A DNA stretch of 64,000 nucleotides, from assembly GCA_036679665.1 (NCBI GenBank), contig JAZHEJ010000059.1, positions 1 to 64,000 of the forward strand, read 5' to 3'. The notes beneath the pieces are model-generated. The model did no database searches. It was given only the letters and a program-made list of their open reading frames with translations, and was not told where the DNA came from. Below, one piece after another: positions 1-8,369 of this stretch; position 1 is the stretch's first letter; every line of letters starts with the position of its first letter. A program made the translations under genes and the position numbers. The DNA comes from Tethybacter castelli (GTDB lineage Bacteria > Pseudomonadota > Gammaproteobacteria > Tethybacterales > Tethybacteraceae).

Positions 1-77
1 CGTGATCGGCGCGATCGTCGGCGAATGGATCGGCTCGAACTACGGCTTAGGCAGCTTGATTATCGAAGCAACCTACA
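1..77 (+). repeat. exact 77-bp copy of positions 440-516 (probable assembly k-mer)
   Basis: These 77 bases are identical to 440-516, inside the permease gene that follows, and identity stops at base 78 (g versus a at 517). The copy is in a different reading frame (frame 2) from the permease that begins right after it (frame 3), so it does not add coding sequence. Two other junctions in this window show the same 77-base length, which points to a de Bruijn graph vertex kept at a contig start rather than a biological duplication. Confidence 0.85.
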
Positions 78-641
78 GTTTTCGCGCTTGGCAATTTGGT
101 TGCGATCGTACTCGCGATCTGGTTCGTCCACAGTAAGACCTCGGAACGGGCTTTTTATCCGATCGCGGTGTTCATCAACACGATTCCGATAATCGCGATC
201 GCGCCGATTCTGGTGTTGTTGCTTGGCAACGGTTATGCGCCCAAAATAGCGATCGCGTCGTTGATCTGCTTTTTCCCGACCTTGGTGAACATGGTGCGCG
301 GCTTGCGCTCGGTTAGTCCGCAGATGCTTGAACTGATGCGAGTTTTGTCGGCCACCAAACGTGAAACTTTGCTGCGGGTGCGCATCAAATGCGCGTTGCC
401 TTTTTTGTTTGCCGCATTAAAAATCGCCTCTACCACTTGCGTGATCGGCGCGATCGTCGGCGAATGGATCGGCTCGAACTACGGCTTAGGCAGCTTGATT
501 ATCGAAGCAACCTACAATTTTCGCTCACCGCTTTTGTATGCCACGGTCGTGTTAAGTTCGCTGATGGCGGTGACCGCTTTTAGCATCGTATCGTTCATCG
601 AGCGCCGGGTCGTCTATTGGAACACCGCAACTCCGGTCTAG
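78..641 (+). CDS. ABC transporter permease, SsuC/TauC/ThiX type (5' truncated)
   Basis: Inner-membrane permease subunit of an ABC importer of the BPD_transp_1 family, of the kind used for sulfonates, taurine, pyrimidines or aromatic acids. The visible part has hydrophobic segments at its start, an EAA-type loop around the residues following LMRVLSATKRETL, and the usual family ending GEWIGSNYGLGSLI followed by a last membrane helix. The 5' end is lost at the contig start: coding sequence is open from base 78 and the TTG at 96 is not the true start. Stop at 639-641. It lies 19 bases before a three-gene catabolic operon, so it may import that operon's substrate. The substrate cannot be read from the sequence. 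Confidence 0.85.
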   Translation, partial: VFALGNLVAIVLAIWFVHSKTSERAFYPIAVFINTIPIIAIAPILVLLLGNGYAPKIAIASLICFFPTLVNMVRGLRSVSPQMLELMRVLSATKRETLLRVRIKCALPFLFAALKIASTTCVIGAIVGEWIGSNYGLGSLIIEATYNFRSPLLYATVVLSSLMAVTAFSIVSFIERRVVYWNTATPV

Positions 642-660
642 GCGTAGAGCAATTTTGCAT

Positions 661-2028
661 ATGAACACATTTGAACAGCTGGATCTGGCCTGGCCCAAAG
701 TCCCGGTGGTCGATCAGACGGATGTTGTCGTGGTCGGCGGCGGTCCGGCGGGTCTGTCCGCGGCGGTGTCCGCGGCGCGGAACGGGGCGAAGGTGGCATT
801 GCTGGAGCGCTACTCATATCTGGGCGGAATGGCTTCCGGGGGTATGGTGCTGATTTTGGACGATATGCATTGCGGAGCGCAGATAACCACGCAGGGTTTG
901 GCGATGGAAATCACCGAGCGGATGGCGGAACGTAAATTGGCGGTTTATCCGCCTGAGCAAGATCGTTGCCCGGACCGTAGTCCGAGCGTGGAAATATGGC
1001 GTAAGTGGATGCGCTGGGGAGTGTTTGATTTTCGCGTTCCGCCTGATCCATACCGCCCGATTATTTTCGCCGTGGCGTTTGATCCGGACGCTTACAAACA
1101 GGCGGCGATGGATATGGCGCTTGAAGCCAAAGTCGATCTTAGGCTCCACAGTTCGTTTATCCGCACGATCGTCGATAACAAGCGCGCCCAAGGAGTCGTC
1201 TTTCATTCCAAAGAAGGTTTCCAGGCGATCCGCGCCGAAATTGTTATTGATGCCACCGGTGATTTGGATGTGGCGGCGGATGCCGGCGAATCTTACACCA
1301 AGGGTATGTATATCGTAACCACGGTGTCACGGCTAGGCGGGGTTGATTTTGATGAAGCGGAGCGGTTTGAATTTGAAGAACCTGAGAAGTTCAAAGCGGT
1401 CAACGCCAAAGTCAAAAAGCTTATCGGCGGCAGCTGGGAGCACTGGTGGTTGAAAACTCCTCTGCCCGGTGTCGTATGGTGCAATTGTCCGCATATGCCC
1501 GGCTACGACGCGATCACCGCAACCGGTCTTACGGCCGCGGAAATCGAAGGTAGAAAGCGGATGCATGAAGCGTTGGTATTTATCCGGGCGCATATGCCGG
1601 GTTTTGCCAAGGCTTACTTTGTCGATTTTGCGCCTCAAACCGGAGTAAGACAGACGCGGTTGTTAGAAGGCGAATATGTTGTGACCAAAGAAGATGTTTA
1701 TAAACGACGGCATTTTGCCGATACGGTTTGTCGCGGTCGCGACTACTATACTCCTTATCGGTCGTTACTGCCTAAACAGACCGAACAATTGCTTGTGGCG
1801 GGCAGACATTATTCGGCGACGACCTCCGCGCAAAAAGCGAGCCGCGAAATCCCGCCGTGCATGGCGATGGGCGAAGCCGCCGGAGTCGCGGCGGCGCTGG
1901 CGCTAAGCGGCGATGTGCCAGTCCGCAAGGTGGATGTCAAGGCCATTCAGGCGCAGATGCGCAAGCAAGGAGCCGATCCTGGCGATGTGCCTTCCGCCAA
2001 CGCGCTGGTCGAGGACGCGGCGGCATGA
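661..2028 (+). CDS. FAD-dependent oxidoreductase (FAD_oxidored family)
   Basis: A flavoprotein of about 455 residues. The Rossmann motif near the N terminus (VVVVGGGPAGLSAA) binds the ADP part of FAD, and a second conserved segment (VIDATGDLDVAADAG) is typical of the PF12831-type group. The C-terminal part (LLVAGRHYSAT, then AMGEAAGVAAA) is the usual second FAD-binding region. The in-frame TTG at 655 precedes ATG 661, and I prefer the ATG. The stop overlaps the next start as ATGA, so translation is probably coupled. With the CoA-transferase and hydratase downstream it probably oxidises a carboxylate that is then activated to a CoA thioester. The substrate is unknown. Confidence 0.85.
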   Translation: MNTFEQLDLAWPKVPVVDQTDVVVVGGGPAGLSAAVSAARNGAKVALLERYSYLGGMASGGMVLILDDMHCGAQITTQGLAMEITERMAERKLAVYPPEQDRCPDRSPSVEIWRKWMRWGVFDFRVPPDPYRPIIFAVAFDPDAYKQAAMDMALEAKVDLRLHSSFIRTIVDNKRAQGVVFHSKEGFQAIRAEIVIDATGDLDVAADAGESYTKGMYIVTTVSRLGGVDFDEAERFEFEEPEKFKAVNAKVKKLIGGSWEHWWLKTPLPGVVWCNCPHMPGYDAITATGLTAAEIEGRKRMHEALVFIRAHMPGFAKAYFVDFAPQTGVRQTRLLEGEYVVTKEDVYKRRHFADTVCRGRDYYTPYRSLLPKQTEQLLVAGRHYSATTSAQKASREIPPCMAMGEAAGVAAALALSGDVPVRKVDVKAIQAQMRKQGADPGDVPSANALVEDAAA

Positions 2029-3176
2029 CTGATCCGTTGCCGTTGGACGGGGTAACCGTGATCGATTTTTCGCAGGTGATGATGGGTCCTTGTTGTACCC
2101 AGATGCTCGGCGATTACGGCGCGAACGTGATCAAAATTGAGCGCGCTCCGGGCGGAGATCTGTCGCGCTGGAGTCTGGGCTCTGATCCGGACGGCCTGAA
2201 CAATCCGGTGTTTTGCAGTCTCAATCGCAACAAGCGCAGCGTGGTGTTGGATTTGAAAGCTCCGGACGGCCGGCAACAGGTGCTTGATCTGATCAAAAAC
2301 GCCGATGTGGTGGTCAGCAATTTTCGGGCCGGCGTAATGGAGCGGATCGGGCTAGGCTGGGACAAACTCAGTAAGCTTTATCCGCGTCTGATCTATGCGA
2401 TCGGCAGCGGATTTGGTGAACGAGGCCCTTATTCGCATAAAGGCGGTCAGGACGTGCTTGCCCAGGCGATGGCAGGCGGCATCGCTCGCCGCGCCGATGC
2501 CGCGCACCCGCTGTCGATTTACCCGATTACGGTTGCCGATTACGCGGCCGGAATGCACCTGTTCCAAGGGGTGTTGTTGGCTTTGCTGCAGCGTGAAAAA
2601 ACCAACCGCGGGCAGAAAATCGAGGTGGCATTGTACAACTCGATGCTTGCGATGCAGATGCAAGAAGCGGCGGCGCGCCTGATGCGCGACAAGGAACTAA
2701 ACTGGGTGGCGCTGCCGCTGTGCGGAGTATTTGAGACCAAGGATCGTCCGATCGTGATGGTGGGCGCCTTCAAACAAAATCCGCTGCGCGATATCTGCAC
2801 CGCGTTGGAAATTGAGGATTTGAGCACCCAGGATTGCTATGCGGATATTGACCGCCAGACCGAGCGTCGCGCCGATTTGCAGAAAATATTTCGCGATGTT
2901 TTTATCACCAACACCGCCGAACACTGGTTGCGCCGACTTGAGGAAGTTGATATTCTGTCCGCGCCGGTCATGTCGCTGGCCGAGGCGCTGGCGGATAAAC
3001 AGACTGCGGTTAACCGGATGATCCTTGATCTGCCACCTTCCAAAGCCGGCCCCAGAAAGGTGGTTGGTTCGCCGATCAGCATGTCAAACTCGCCGGTAAC
3101 GGTGCGCATTGCGCCGCCGGAACTTGGCGCTCATACCGACGAAGTGTTGGGCCAAATCAAAGCCGACGAGGAATGA
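2025..3176 (+). CDS. CaiB/BaiF family (class III) CoA-transferase
   Basis: About 383 residues. The start (LPLDGVTVIDFSQVMMGP) and the segments DYGANVIKIERAPGGD and SLNRNKRSVVLDLK are hallmarks of class III CoA-transferases, which move CoA between carboxylic acids. The catalytic aspartate is expected in GGQDVLAQAMAG near residue 145-150 and is present. The open frame extends further upstream, but ATG 2025 overlaps the preceding stop (ATGA) and gives the canonical N terminus. The stop overlaps the hydratase start in the same way. The gene fits CoA activation of an organic acid before crotonase chemistry. Confidence 0.9.
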   Translation: MTDPLPLDGVTVIDFSQVMMGPCCTQMLGDYGANVIKIERAPGGDLSRWSLGSDPDGLNNPVFCSLNRNKRSVVLDLKAPDGRQQVLDLIKNADVVVSNFRAGVMERIGLGWDKLSKLYPRLIYAIGSGFGERGPYSHKGGQDVLAQAMAGGIARRADAAHPLSIYPITVADYAAGMHLFQGVLLALLQREKTNRGQKIEVALYNSMLAMQMQEAAARLMRDKELNWVALPLCGVFETKDRPIVMVGAFKQNPLRDICTALEIEDLSTQDCYADIDRQTERRADLQKIFRDVFITNTAEHWLRRLEEVDILSAPVMSLAEALADKQTAVNRMILDLPPSKAGPRKVVGSPISMSNSPVTVRIAPPELGAHTDEVLGQIKADEE

Positions 3177-3592
3177 GCGGACAAGACAAAATCGTCTATA
3201 GCGTTGATGACGACAAGGTGGCGACGGTACGCATCAACCGCCCTGCGCAAATGAACGCGGTGGATTCGGCAACCGCAAGCCTACTAGATTGCATTTTCGA
3301 CGAGATAGCCGCCGCGAAAACGAAAATCCGCTGCGTGATCTTGACCGGCACGGGCGACAAAGCGTTTTGTGCCGGGGCGGATATGAAAGAAGACGGCCCC
3401 GGCGGGCTTGAATACTGGACGCAAACCAACGCAAAAGGTTTCGGCACGCTGGCCATGCGCAAGGTTTTGGATGTACCGATCATCGCCAAGGTGAACGGCT
3501 TGGCCTTGGGTGGCGGGATGGAGCTAATGCTTGGCTGCGATCTAGTCGTCGCGGCCGAGCACGCCAAAATTTTAAATTTTAGGCAAAAATAA
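3173..3592 (+). pseudogene. enoyl-CoA hydratase/isomerase, 5' part only
   Basis: Crotonase-family protein that hydrates or isomerises an enoyl-CoA. Visible features are the N-terminal strand region (ATVRINRPAQMNAVDS), the oxyanion-hole segment AFCAGADMKE and the GLALGGGMELMLGCDL block. Homology ends at about 3571, just where FGLPEV-like sequence is expected. The remaining codons (ILNFRQK, then stop) come from AT-rich sequence leading into an N gap. The matching C-terminal part reappears at 4395-4616, so roughly 70 central residues are missing. ATG 3173 overlaps the CoA-transferase stop. Because a gap lies 50 bases away, the break may be misassembly rather than true inactivation. Confidence 0.8.
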
Positions 3593-3640
3593 ATTTATCA
3601 ATGATGGACAAAACAGGTTCATTTGCCCTAAAATACTTTC

Positions 3641-3650
3641 NNNNNNNNNN
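3641..3650. other. assembly gap (10 N)
   Basis: Ten undetermined bases join two contigs inside the broken enoyl-CoA hydratase. The left flank (about 3572-3640) is AT-rich and matches nothing I recognise. The right flank begins with a 77-base copy of downstream sequence. Confidence 0.99.
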
Positions 3651-3727
3651 AGTGTTTGCCAGCGACAGTTCAGGTGCCGGCGCACCATTAGGCACTGAGC
3701 GGTTAAAAAAAATAATTACCGGCACAA
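3651..3727 (+). repeat. exact 77-bp copy of positions 3989-4065
   Basis: All 77 bases match the internal part of the thiE-like frame at 3989-4065, including an eight-A run. Identity ends after ggcacaa, where the next base differs. The copy is out of frame with the thiE remnant that follows. The same 77-base signature occurs at 1-77 and 44729-44805. Confidence 0.9.
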
Positions 3728-4181
3728 CGGTGCCGGGGACCGGCGCGAGATTGCCGCAAGGACAAGGCAGATCGCCTTTGAACGGAGGTTGCAATTTCTC
3801 ATCGGAAAAGATGAAACACTTGCCCGCGAAGTGGAGGCCGATGGCCTGCATGTCCCGGAAAGCGATATTTTGTGGGGCGCGGTTTACCGGCAGCGATATC
3901 CTGACTGGATTCTGTCCTGTGCTGTACATAACGAGGATGCTCTGACCCTTGCCGAATCACAAAACTATGACGCAACCCTGTTGTCTCCAGTGTTTGCCAG
4001 CGACAGTTCAGGTGCCGGCGCACCATTAGGCACTGAGCGGTTAAAAAAAATAATTACCGGCACAAACCTTCCGGTTTTTGCTTTGGGCGGTGTCAATCCG
4101 CAGACGGCCCCTGCACTTATTGGCTCAGGGATTGCTGGAATTGCCGGGATCAGTGCGTTCATGACGGTGTCGCATGCGTAG
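3728..4181 (+). pseudogene. thiE: thiamine-phosphate synthase (thiE/TenI-type) fragment
   Basis: The frame is open from the contig junction and carries the second half of a TIM-barrel thiamine-phosphate synthase or TenI-like protein: ERRLQFLIGKDE, then EADGLHVPE (the DGxHxP motif), LLSPVFAS (serine and phosphate loop) and FALGGVNPQTA. The first barrel strands are missing, so it is 5' truncated. In several proteobacteria this domain is fused behind a MutT Nudix domain, which cannot be checked here. It interrupts the enoyl-CoA hydratase and has no pathway link to it, which suggests a misplaced contig. The TTG at 3789 is not a convincing start. Confidence 0.7.
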
Positions 4182-4394
4182 GATCCTTCCCCTGTCTAGG
4201 GAATATACTGCTGCCATGGCCCCAGGTTTTATGCCCGGTTTTTCTCTCGTGCATGATTTAAACGGGATTTTATCGACCATATCGATAATCCAGTCAATGA
4301 TAGGTTCGGGAGTGTTGATGCCTGGCTCTGTCAAGAGAAAGCCAGCTTGTACAAAAGCGGTTCAGACTCTAAGATAGTGTCATGAACTGGATAG
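4182..4394. other. unassigned sequence between thiE fragment and hydratase 3' part
   Basis: No recognised gene. On the minus strand a frame of about 70 codons (4125-4334, reading TEPGINTPEPIIDWI near its start) looks protein-like in its upstream half, but its other half is antisense to thiE. I do not recognise it. The boundary with hydratase-like sequence falls at about 4395, directly after in-frame stops. Confidence 0.5.
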
Positions 4395-4616
4395 AAAAAA
4401 AAGGCGGTTGGCCGGTGGGTTGCGGATATTCTGGCTTGCGCACCGTTGTCGCTGGCGGCAATCAAGCATGCCGGGATCGGCCTTGTCGATCAGCCGCTAG
4501 CCCAGGCGCGGGCAACGCTGACTTCGCAACTCAAAGCGGCGTTGGAAAGTCAGGACGCTGATGAAGGAGTTATGGCATTCAGGGAAAAACGCAAGCCGGT
4601 ATGGAAAGGTAAATAG
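4395..4616 (+). pseudogene. enoyl-CoA hydratase, 3' part
   Basis: An open stretch without a start codon encodes a typical crotonase C terminus: WVADILACAPLSLAAIKHA, a helical stretch, then DADEGVMAFREKRKPVWKGK and a TAG stop. It matches the family region missing from the broken hydratase at 3173-3571 and lies on the same strand. The two parts therefore probably belong to one gene, separated by about 820 bases that include a gap and a thiE piece. The 200 bases after it hold no gene I can support. Confidence 0.75.
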
Positions 4617-4819
4617 GCGGACGGTGGCTTTTTATTTGCCAAAACCGTGGATCGCGCAGGCAAAGTCTGACGAAGGTGAACTTGGGGTCAAGCGCAAGCT
4701 AATCGATTAACAACGCGAGGCGATTCGTAAATATTATGCCGATAAGGCGACAGGCAACTAACCATAGCCTTGCGATAAGGTGTTGAATTATGAAATATGC
4801 GGACTAACAAAAAAGTAGC

Positions 4820-5725
4820 TTACGCCAGATGGGTCTGCGCTAGTTCGCCACATAAATCATCAGTTTCTTGCGCGGACAAATTGAACAGAGGCGGTCGCAC
4901 TTGTGCCCAGTTGGGATCATTGAGTTTTTTTGCCAAAAAAGCCTTGGTGCCTTGGATCAGCGGTCGTTTTTCGAAGATGACGCGGACTTCGGTAAGTGAT
5001 TGCTGGAGCTGATCGGCGTTATTGCTGTCGCGCTGGTTGATCAACTCGCTAATCGCCGCGGCGTTGACATTCGCGGTCGCACTGATACATCCTGCTCCGC
5101 CGGCACGCAAATTGCGCAGTAAATATGATTCGGAACCGGAAAATATATCAAGACTTGGGAAATTGTTTATCATTGATTTGGTTTCTGCCCAAACACCTGC
5201 ACTGTCTTTGACTCCGGCTATCGTGTCAGGATAGCGTTTTAGCAACTGTTCAATCAGATAGGAAGTGACAGCCACGCCACTCATTTTGGGAAAATGGTAC
5301 AGGTAGATTTGCAGGCGGTTGTCGCTTACTTGTTCAATGATTTCGGAAAATACCGCCAGCACGCCGTCGTCGGTGACAGCCCGGTAAAAAAAAGGCGGCA
5401 TTATCAGTACACCGCTACAACCTGACGCTACGGCGTGGCGGGTAAGCTCGACGGTGTCAGAAGTTGCGCAACAGCCGACACCGGGCATCAGGGCTGCCGG
5501 GTCCACCCCGGCTTCAATAAGTTCCTCAAGCAGGCTTTGTCGTTCGTTGCGGCTAAGCGAGTTGGCTTCACTGGTGGTACCGAATACCGCCAAGCCGTTT
5601 GCGCCTTCAGCTAACAAATGTTTACAGTGAGCGACAAAACGGCCGGTATCTGGCTTATTATCCGCGTCAAACGGAGTAAGCGCGGGAACCAATAAGGCTG
5701 GTTTGGCACGATAAGTACAGGCCAT
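4820..5725 (-). CDS. dihydrodipicolinate synthase (DapA/NanA) family aldolase
   Basis: A (beta/alpha)8 class I aldolase/lyase of 301 residues. Features are the early strand VPALTPFDAD, the GTTSEANSLS motif that binds the 2-oxo-acid carboxylate, a tyrosine in YHFPKMSG and the Schiff-base lysine in AGVKDSAG. Length and motif spacing fit the family. The residues do not separate DapA from N-acetylneuraminate lyase, 2-keto-3-deoxysugar aldolase or 5-keto-4-deoxyglucarate dehydratase. It is not beside lysine genes, so a catabolic sugar-acid role is more likely than diaminopimelate synthesis. ATG 5725 is followed directly by the family N terminus. Confidence 0.85.
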   Translation of the reverse strand: MACTYRAKPALLVPALTPFDADNKPDTGRFVAHCKHLLAEGANGLAVFGTTSEANSLSRNERQSLLEELIEAGVDPAALMPGVGCCATSDTVELTRHAVASGCSGVLIMPPFFYRAVTDDGVLAVFSEIIEQVSDNRLQIYLYHFPKMSGVAVTSYLIEQLLKRYPDTIAGVKDSAGVWAETKSMINNFPSLDIFSGSESYLLRNLRAGGAGCISATANVNAAAISELINQRDSNNADQLQQSLTEVRVIFEKRPLIQGTKAFLAKKLNDPNWAQVRPPLFNLSAQETDDLCGELAQTHLA

Positions 5726-5837
5726 GAGTTATCTTTTATGCTTGAAAATATTTGGATTGAAAAGGTAAAAAAGTTTATCTTACCGGGTAAAAAAAGCTGC
5801 CGACAACCGACATCGCCACGTCATAAGATTTAGTTAG

Positions 5838-6242
5838 TCAACCAGCGCTTTGAGGATGCTTTGCGGCGCGTTGGGCGCGAACTTTTGTAATGATCCGCAA
5901 CGCAGCGTAAAGTAGCCAGACGGGCAAGCTGCAGATCAGGCCCAGCACGAAGACTCCCGGCGCGCCGTGCATACCGCCGAGCAAAGTGGACCCGGCCGTA
6001 AGCGGCGCGAACGACACGAATACAATCACCGCACTCGCGCGATAACCCAGTCGCCAAATCGCCCGGCAGGCCAACGGTAACAATGGCGAGGTCGGTAGCA
6101 ATGTTGCGAAAGCCAGCCCTTGGCGCCAATCTTGATCCAGAATATCCAGCAGGTTAAATCCCTTGGGCAAGGTGAACAAAACTACCGCCAACGGTAACCA
6201 AAAAACCGCCAAAAGGTAAAAATAAAGTTTGGGTTTGAACAT
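5838..6242 (-). CDS. hypothetical four-helix membrane protein
   Basis: 134 residues with four probable transmembrane helices, roughly residues 7-25, 44-62, 68-90 and 95-117, and a short basic tail (KVRAQRAAKH). No family recognised. It starts at ATG 6242 and stands alone between the aldolase and the divergent nuclease gene. Another minus-strand frame (5830-6129) overlaps it but lacks protein-like character. Confidence 0.6.
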   Translation of the reverse strand: MFKPKLYFYLLAVFWLPLAVVLFTLPKGFNLLDILDQDWRQGLAFATLLPTSPLLPLACRAIWRLGYRASAVIVFVSFAPLTAGSTLLGGMHGAPGVFVLGLICSLPVWLLYAALRIITKVRAQRAAKHPQSAG

Positions 6243-6420
6243 GCTTGGGATTGGGCGTGGAAAGAAATTGAACTCAGGTAATACCGGTAACTATTCAACA
6301 ATATCGTATTTGCGCGTGGTTGTCAAATCGCAGAAAAGTGTCGATCTCATTGCTAAGCTCAACAAGCGCATAATTTACGCTCTGAAATGATTGTCGATGC
6401 AACCAAACTAAACTATATTA

Positions 6421-7302
6421 ATGATTGATTGTTCACACGACGATGATACGCTAAACGCAACGCCTATGCCTGCTACGCGGACGCGATCGCCAGAAGAAGA
6501 AGCCATGCGGATAAGAGCTAGCTCATTAGCCACATTTGATGCTTGTGAGCGTAGATACTGGTCATATAAGTTTCCGGAATTTGTGTTGGCAAGCACCGGC
6601 TTTCGGCTTCCGCCGGATGACAGCGTTAAAGCCTATATCGGTACCCTTGTCCATTGGCTTGCTGAGACTGCGTCTACCAAGGTGGATACTATAGCCAAAG
6701 CGAACGCGGAAACCAAGGATATGCCGAAGGAATTTTGGGATCAAAATTGGAATAATGCGGACGATGTCGCCGCGATCGCTTGGCAAATGTATCAGGCATT
6801 CTTGGGTTCTCCACTATCTGTTCCTTGGCAAAGACAAAATGACTCCGCTTCTGCCTTCGAAGTCAAAGGAGAAGCGAAAGTAGAGCACGACATAACTCTG
6901 ACTGGCACGGTGGATTGTATCGAGAACACCGGAGTTATCCACGATATCAAGACCACATCCAGGCCTTATGGTATTAGCTATCTATACCAAATGGCGGCTT
7001 ATTATCGCATCGCCAAAGAGGCAGGCAAAACTCCGCATCCGAACGTAACAATCGTAAAAATAATCCGGCCGCGCAACCTGGCTGACAAAGACGAGATACG
7101 CGTCATCAAAGGTAGCGAAGCGGCAAATAACGCGCAGCCGCGGATAGTCGAGCTTTTTGGGCGCATCGCAACACGTGCGAAAGCGATTGATGAGTGGCGT
7201 AATGACATACTCTCAATCCCGGCCGCACCTGGTTGCGACCACTGTTATTGGTGCAAACTCAAAGGCACAAAAGCGTGCCCTGAAACAGCGGATATGTACT
7301 GA
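6421..7302 (+). CDS. PD-(D/E)XK nuclease, RecB/Cas4-like with cysteine cluster
   Basis: 293 residues. The pattern fits the RecB/AddB/Cas4-type nuclease family: an early SSLATFDACERRYWSYKF block, a GTLVHWLAE helix, the catalytic region LTGTVDC...GVIHDIKTTSRP (D, then DxK) and a QMAAYYRIAKE helix. Cys42 with Cys272, Cys275, Cys278 and Cys286 could hold a Fe-S cluster as in Cas4 and AddB. No cas genes or CRISPR repeats are nearby, and such proteins also occur in phages and prophages. ATG 6421 is the longest start; ATG 6505, preceded by an agaagaaga stretch, is a good alternative. It is divergent from the membrane protein and convergent with the methyltransferase. Confidence 0.75.
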   Translation: MIDCSHDDDTLNATPMPATRTRSPEEEAMRIRASSLATFDACERRYWSYKFPEFVLASTGFRLPPDDSVKAYIGTLVHWLAETASTKVDTIAKANAETKDMPKEFWDQNWNNADDVAAIAWQMYQAFLGSPLSVPWQRQNDSASAFEVKGEAKVEHDITLTGTVDCIENTGVIHDIKTTSRPYGISYLYQMAAYYRIAKEAGKTPHPNVTIVKIIRPRNLADKDEIRVIKGSEAANNAQPRIVELFGRIATRAKAIDEWRNDILSIPAAPGCDHCYWCKLKGTKACPETADMY

Positions 7303-7402
7303 TTTTTGCAACCTTGCGGTTGAACCGACTTATGCGATGCGGCGAAAGATTTTTTAACAATTGATCACCCATGCCGCAGGATAACTTGGAAAAACACTAA
7401 CA

Positions 7403-8278
7403 TCACGCAAGGCGTGCGCACATCACGCGAAAAGCCTCTTTATTTTCATCCACCAACAAAAACTTGCGTTTAGTGTTGCGCGCAGCTTCGCCGGTGGTAC
7501 CACTGCCGGCAAAAAAATCTAGCACGGTATCATCCGGACGCGAGTGAACTTTGATGATGCGCTCTAGTATCGCCAAAGGTTTTTGCGTCGGATAGCCGGT
7601 GCGCTCTTTGCCGTGCGTCGGGACAATTGTTTGCCACCATGTATCCGTGGGTGTTTTACCTCGTTTTGCTTTTTTCTTGCCTACCAAGCCCGGAGCCATG
7701 TAAGGGATCCGGTCAATCGCATCGTAATTGAAAATGAAATTGTCGGGATCTTTTGCAAACCAATAAATATTATCGTGTTTGGGCGACCACCGGCTTTTTG
7801 ACCGCGCGCCGTAATCATATGCCCAAATAATTTCATTTAGACAATTGTCCGGTCCTCCAAAAATAGATTCCAACAACAGCCGGCATCGCGCCGCTTCGCG
7901 CCAATCAATATGAAAAAATAAACTTCCGTTCGGCGCAAGAATCCGATGAGCTTCTTTTAACCGCGGCTCTAAAAACTTCTCGTAGTTATCGAAACGGTCG
8001 CGATAGGATGATGTGCTTAACGCTTTGGTGCGGTAGCTATGGCCGCCAAAACCCACGCGGTCGCCCTTCTCGTCTTTGGTAGTTTGAATTCTGGTGCGGG
8101 TTTGAGTCTTACCCGTGTTGAAAGGCGGATCAATGTAAATTAGCGAAAATGACACGGAAGGAAAGGAACGGAGAATCGGCAAGTTGTCCCCGAGCATAAT
8201 ATGCCCTCCCGCAACTTTTTTTTCTTGCAACGGTAGCGTACTACGCCAGACGATCTCCGCAAAATCCAGCGCTAGCAT
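7403..8278 (-). CDS. DNA methyltransferase, class beta (N6-adenine or N4-cytosine)
   Basis: 291 residues. Motif IV (DPPF, in IYIDPPFNTGKTQ) precedes motif I (VLDFFAGSGTTGEAA), the permuted order of class beta amino-methyltransferases, and TQKPLAILERII lies between. The DPPF form favours adenine methylation but is not decisive. It appears complete, from ATG 8278 to the stop at 7403. No cognate endonuclease is adjacent: the neighbours are a dead transposase and a RecB-like nuclease. It may be an orphan or phage-derived methyltransferase, and the target cannot be deduced. Confidence 0.85.
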   Translation of the reverse strand: MLALDFAEIVWRSTLPLQEKKVAGGHIMLGDNLPILRSFPSVSFSLIYIDPPFNTGKTQTRTRIQTTKDEKGDRVGFGGHSYRTKALSTSSYRDRFDNYEKFLEPRLKEAHRILAPNGSLFFHIDWREAARCRLLLESIFGGPDNCLNEIIWAYDYGARSKSRWSPKHDNIYWFAKDPDNFIFNYDAIDRIPYMAPGLVGKKKAKRGKTPTDTWWQTIVPTHGKERTGYPTQKPLAILERIIKVHSRPDDTVLDFFAGSGTTGEAARNTKRKFLLVDENKEAFRVMCARLA

Positions 8279-8369
8279 TTGAAAATGTCTCTAACCTGAC
8301 AATAAGTTAGATATGGCGACATAAATATTCAAACCGATATCTTCGCAGCATCTTAAGTTGACCGATAAC

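Noticed and set aside
1..641. Tandem permease paralogues
   Set aside because: The apparent second copy is exactly 77 bases, out of frame, and matches the artefact pattern at other junctions.
4820..5725. Genuine dapA for lysine synthesis
   Set aside because: Family motifs are shared with sugar-acid aldolases and no lysine genes are adjacent.
6421..7302. CRISPR-associated Cas4
   Set aside because: Cysteine and nuclease motifs are similar, but no repeats, spacers or other cas genes are in the window; a RecB-like phage or repair nuclease is equally likely.
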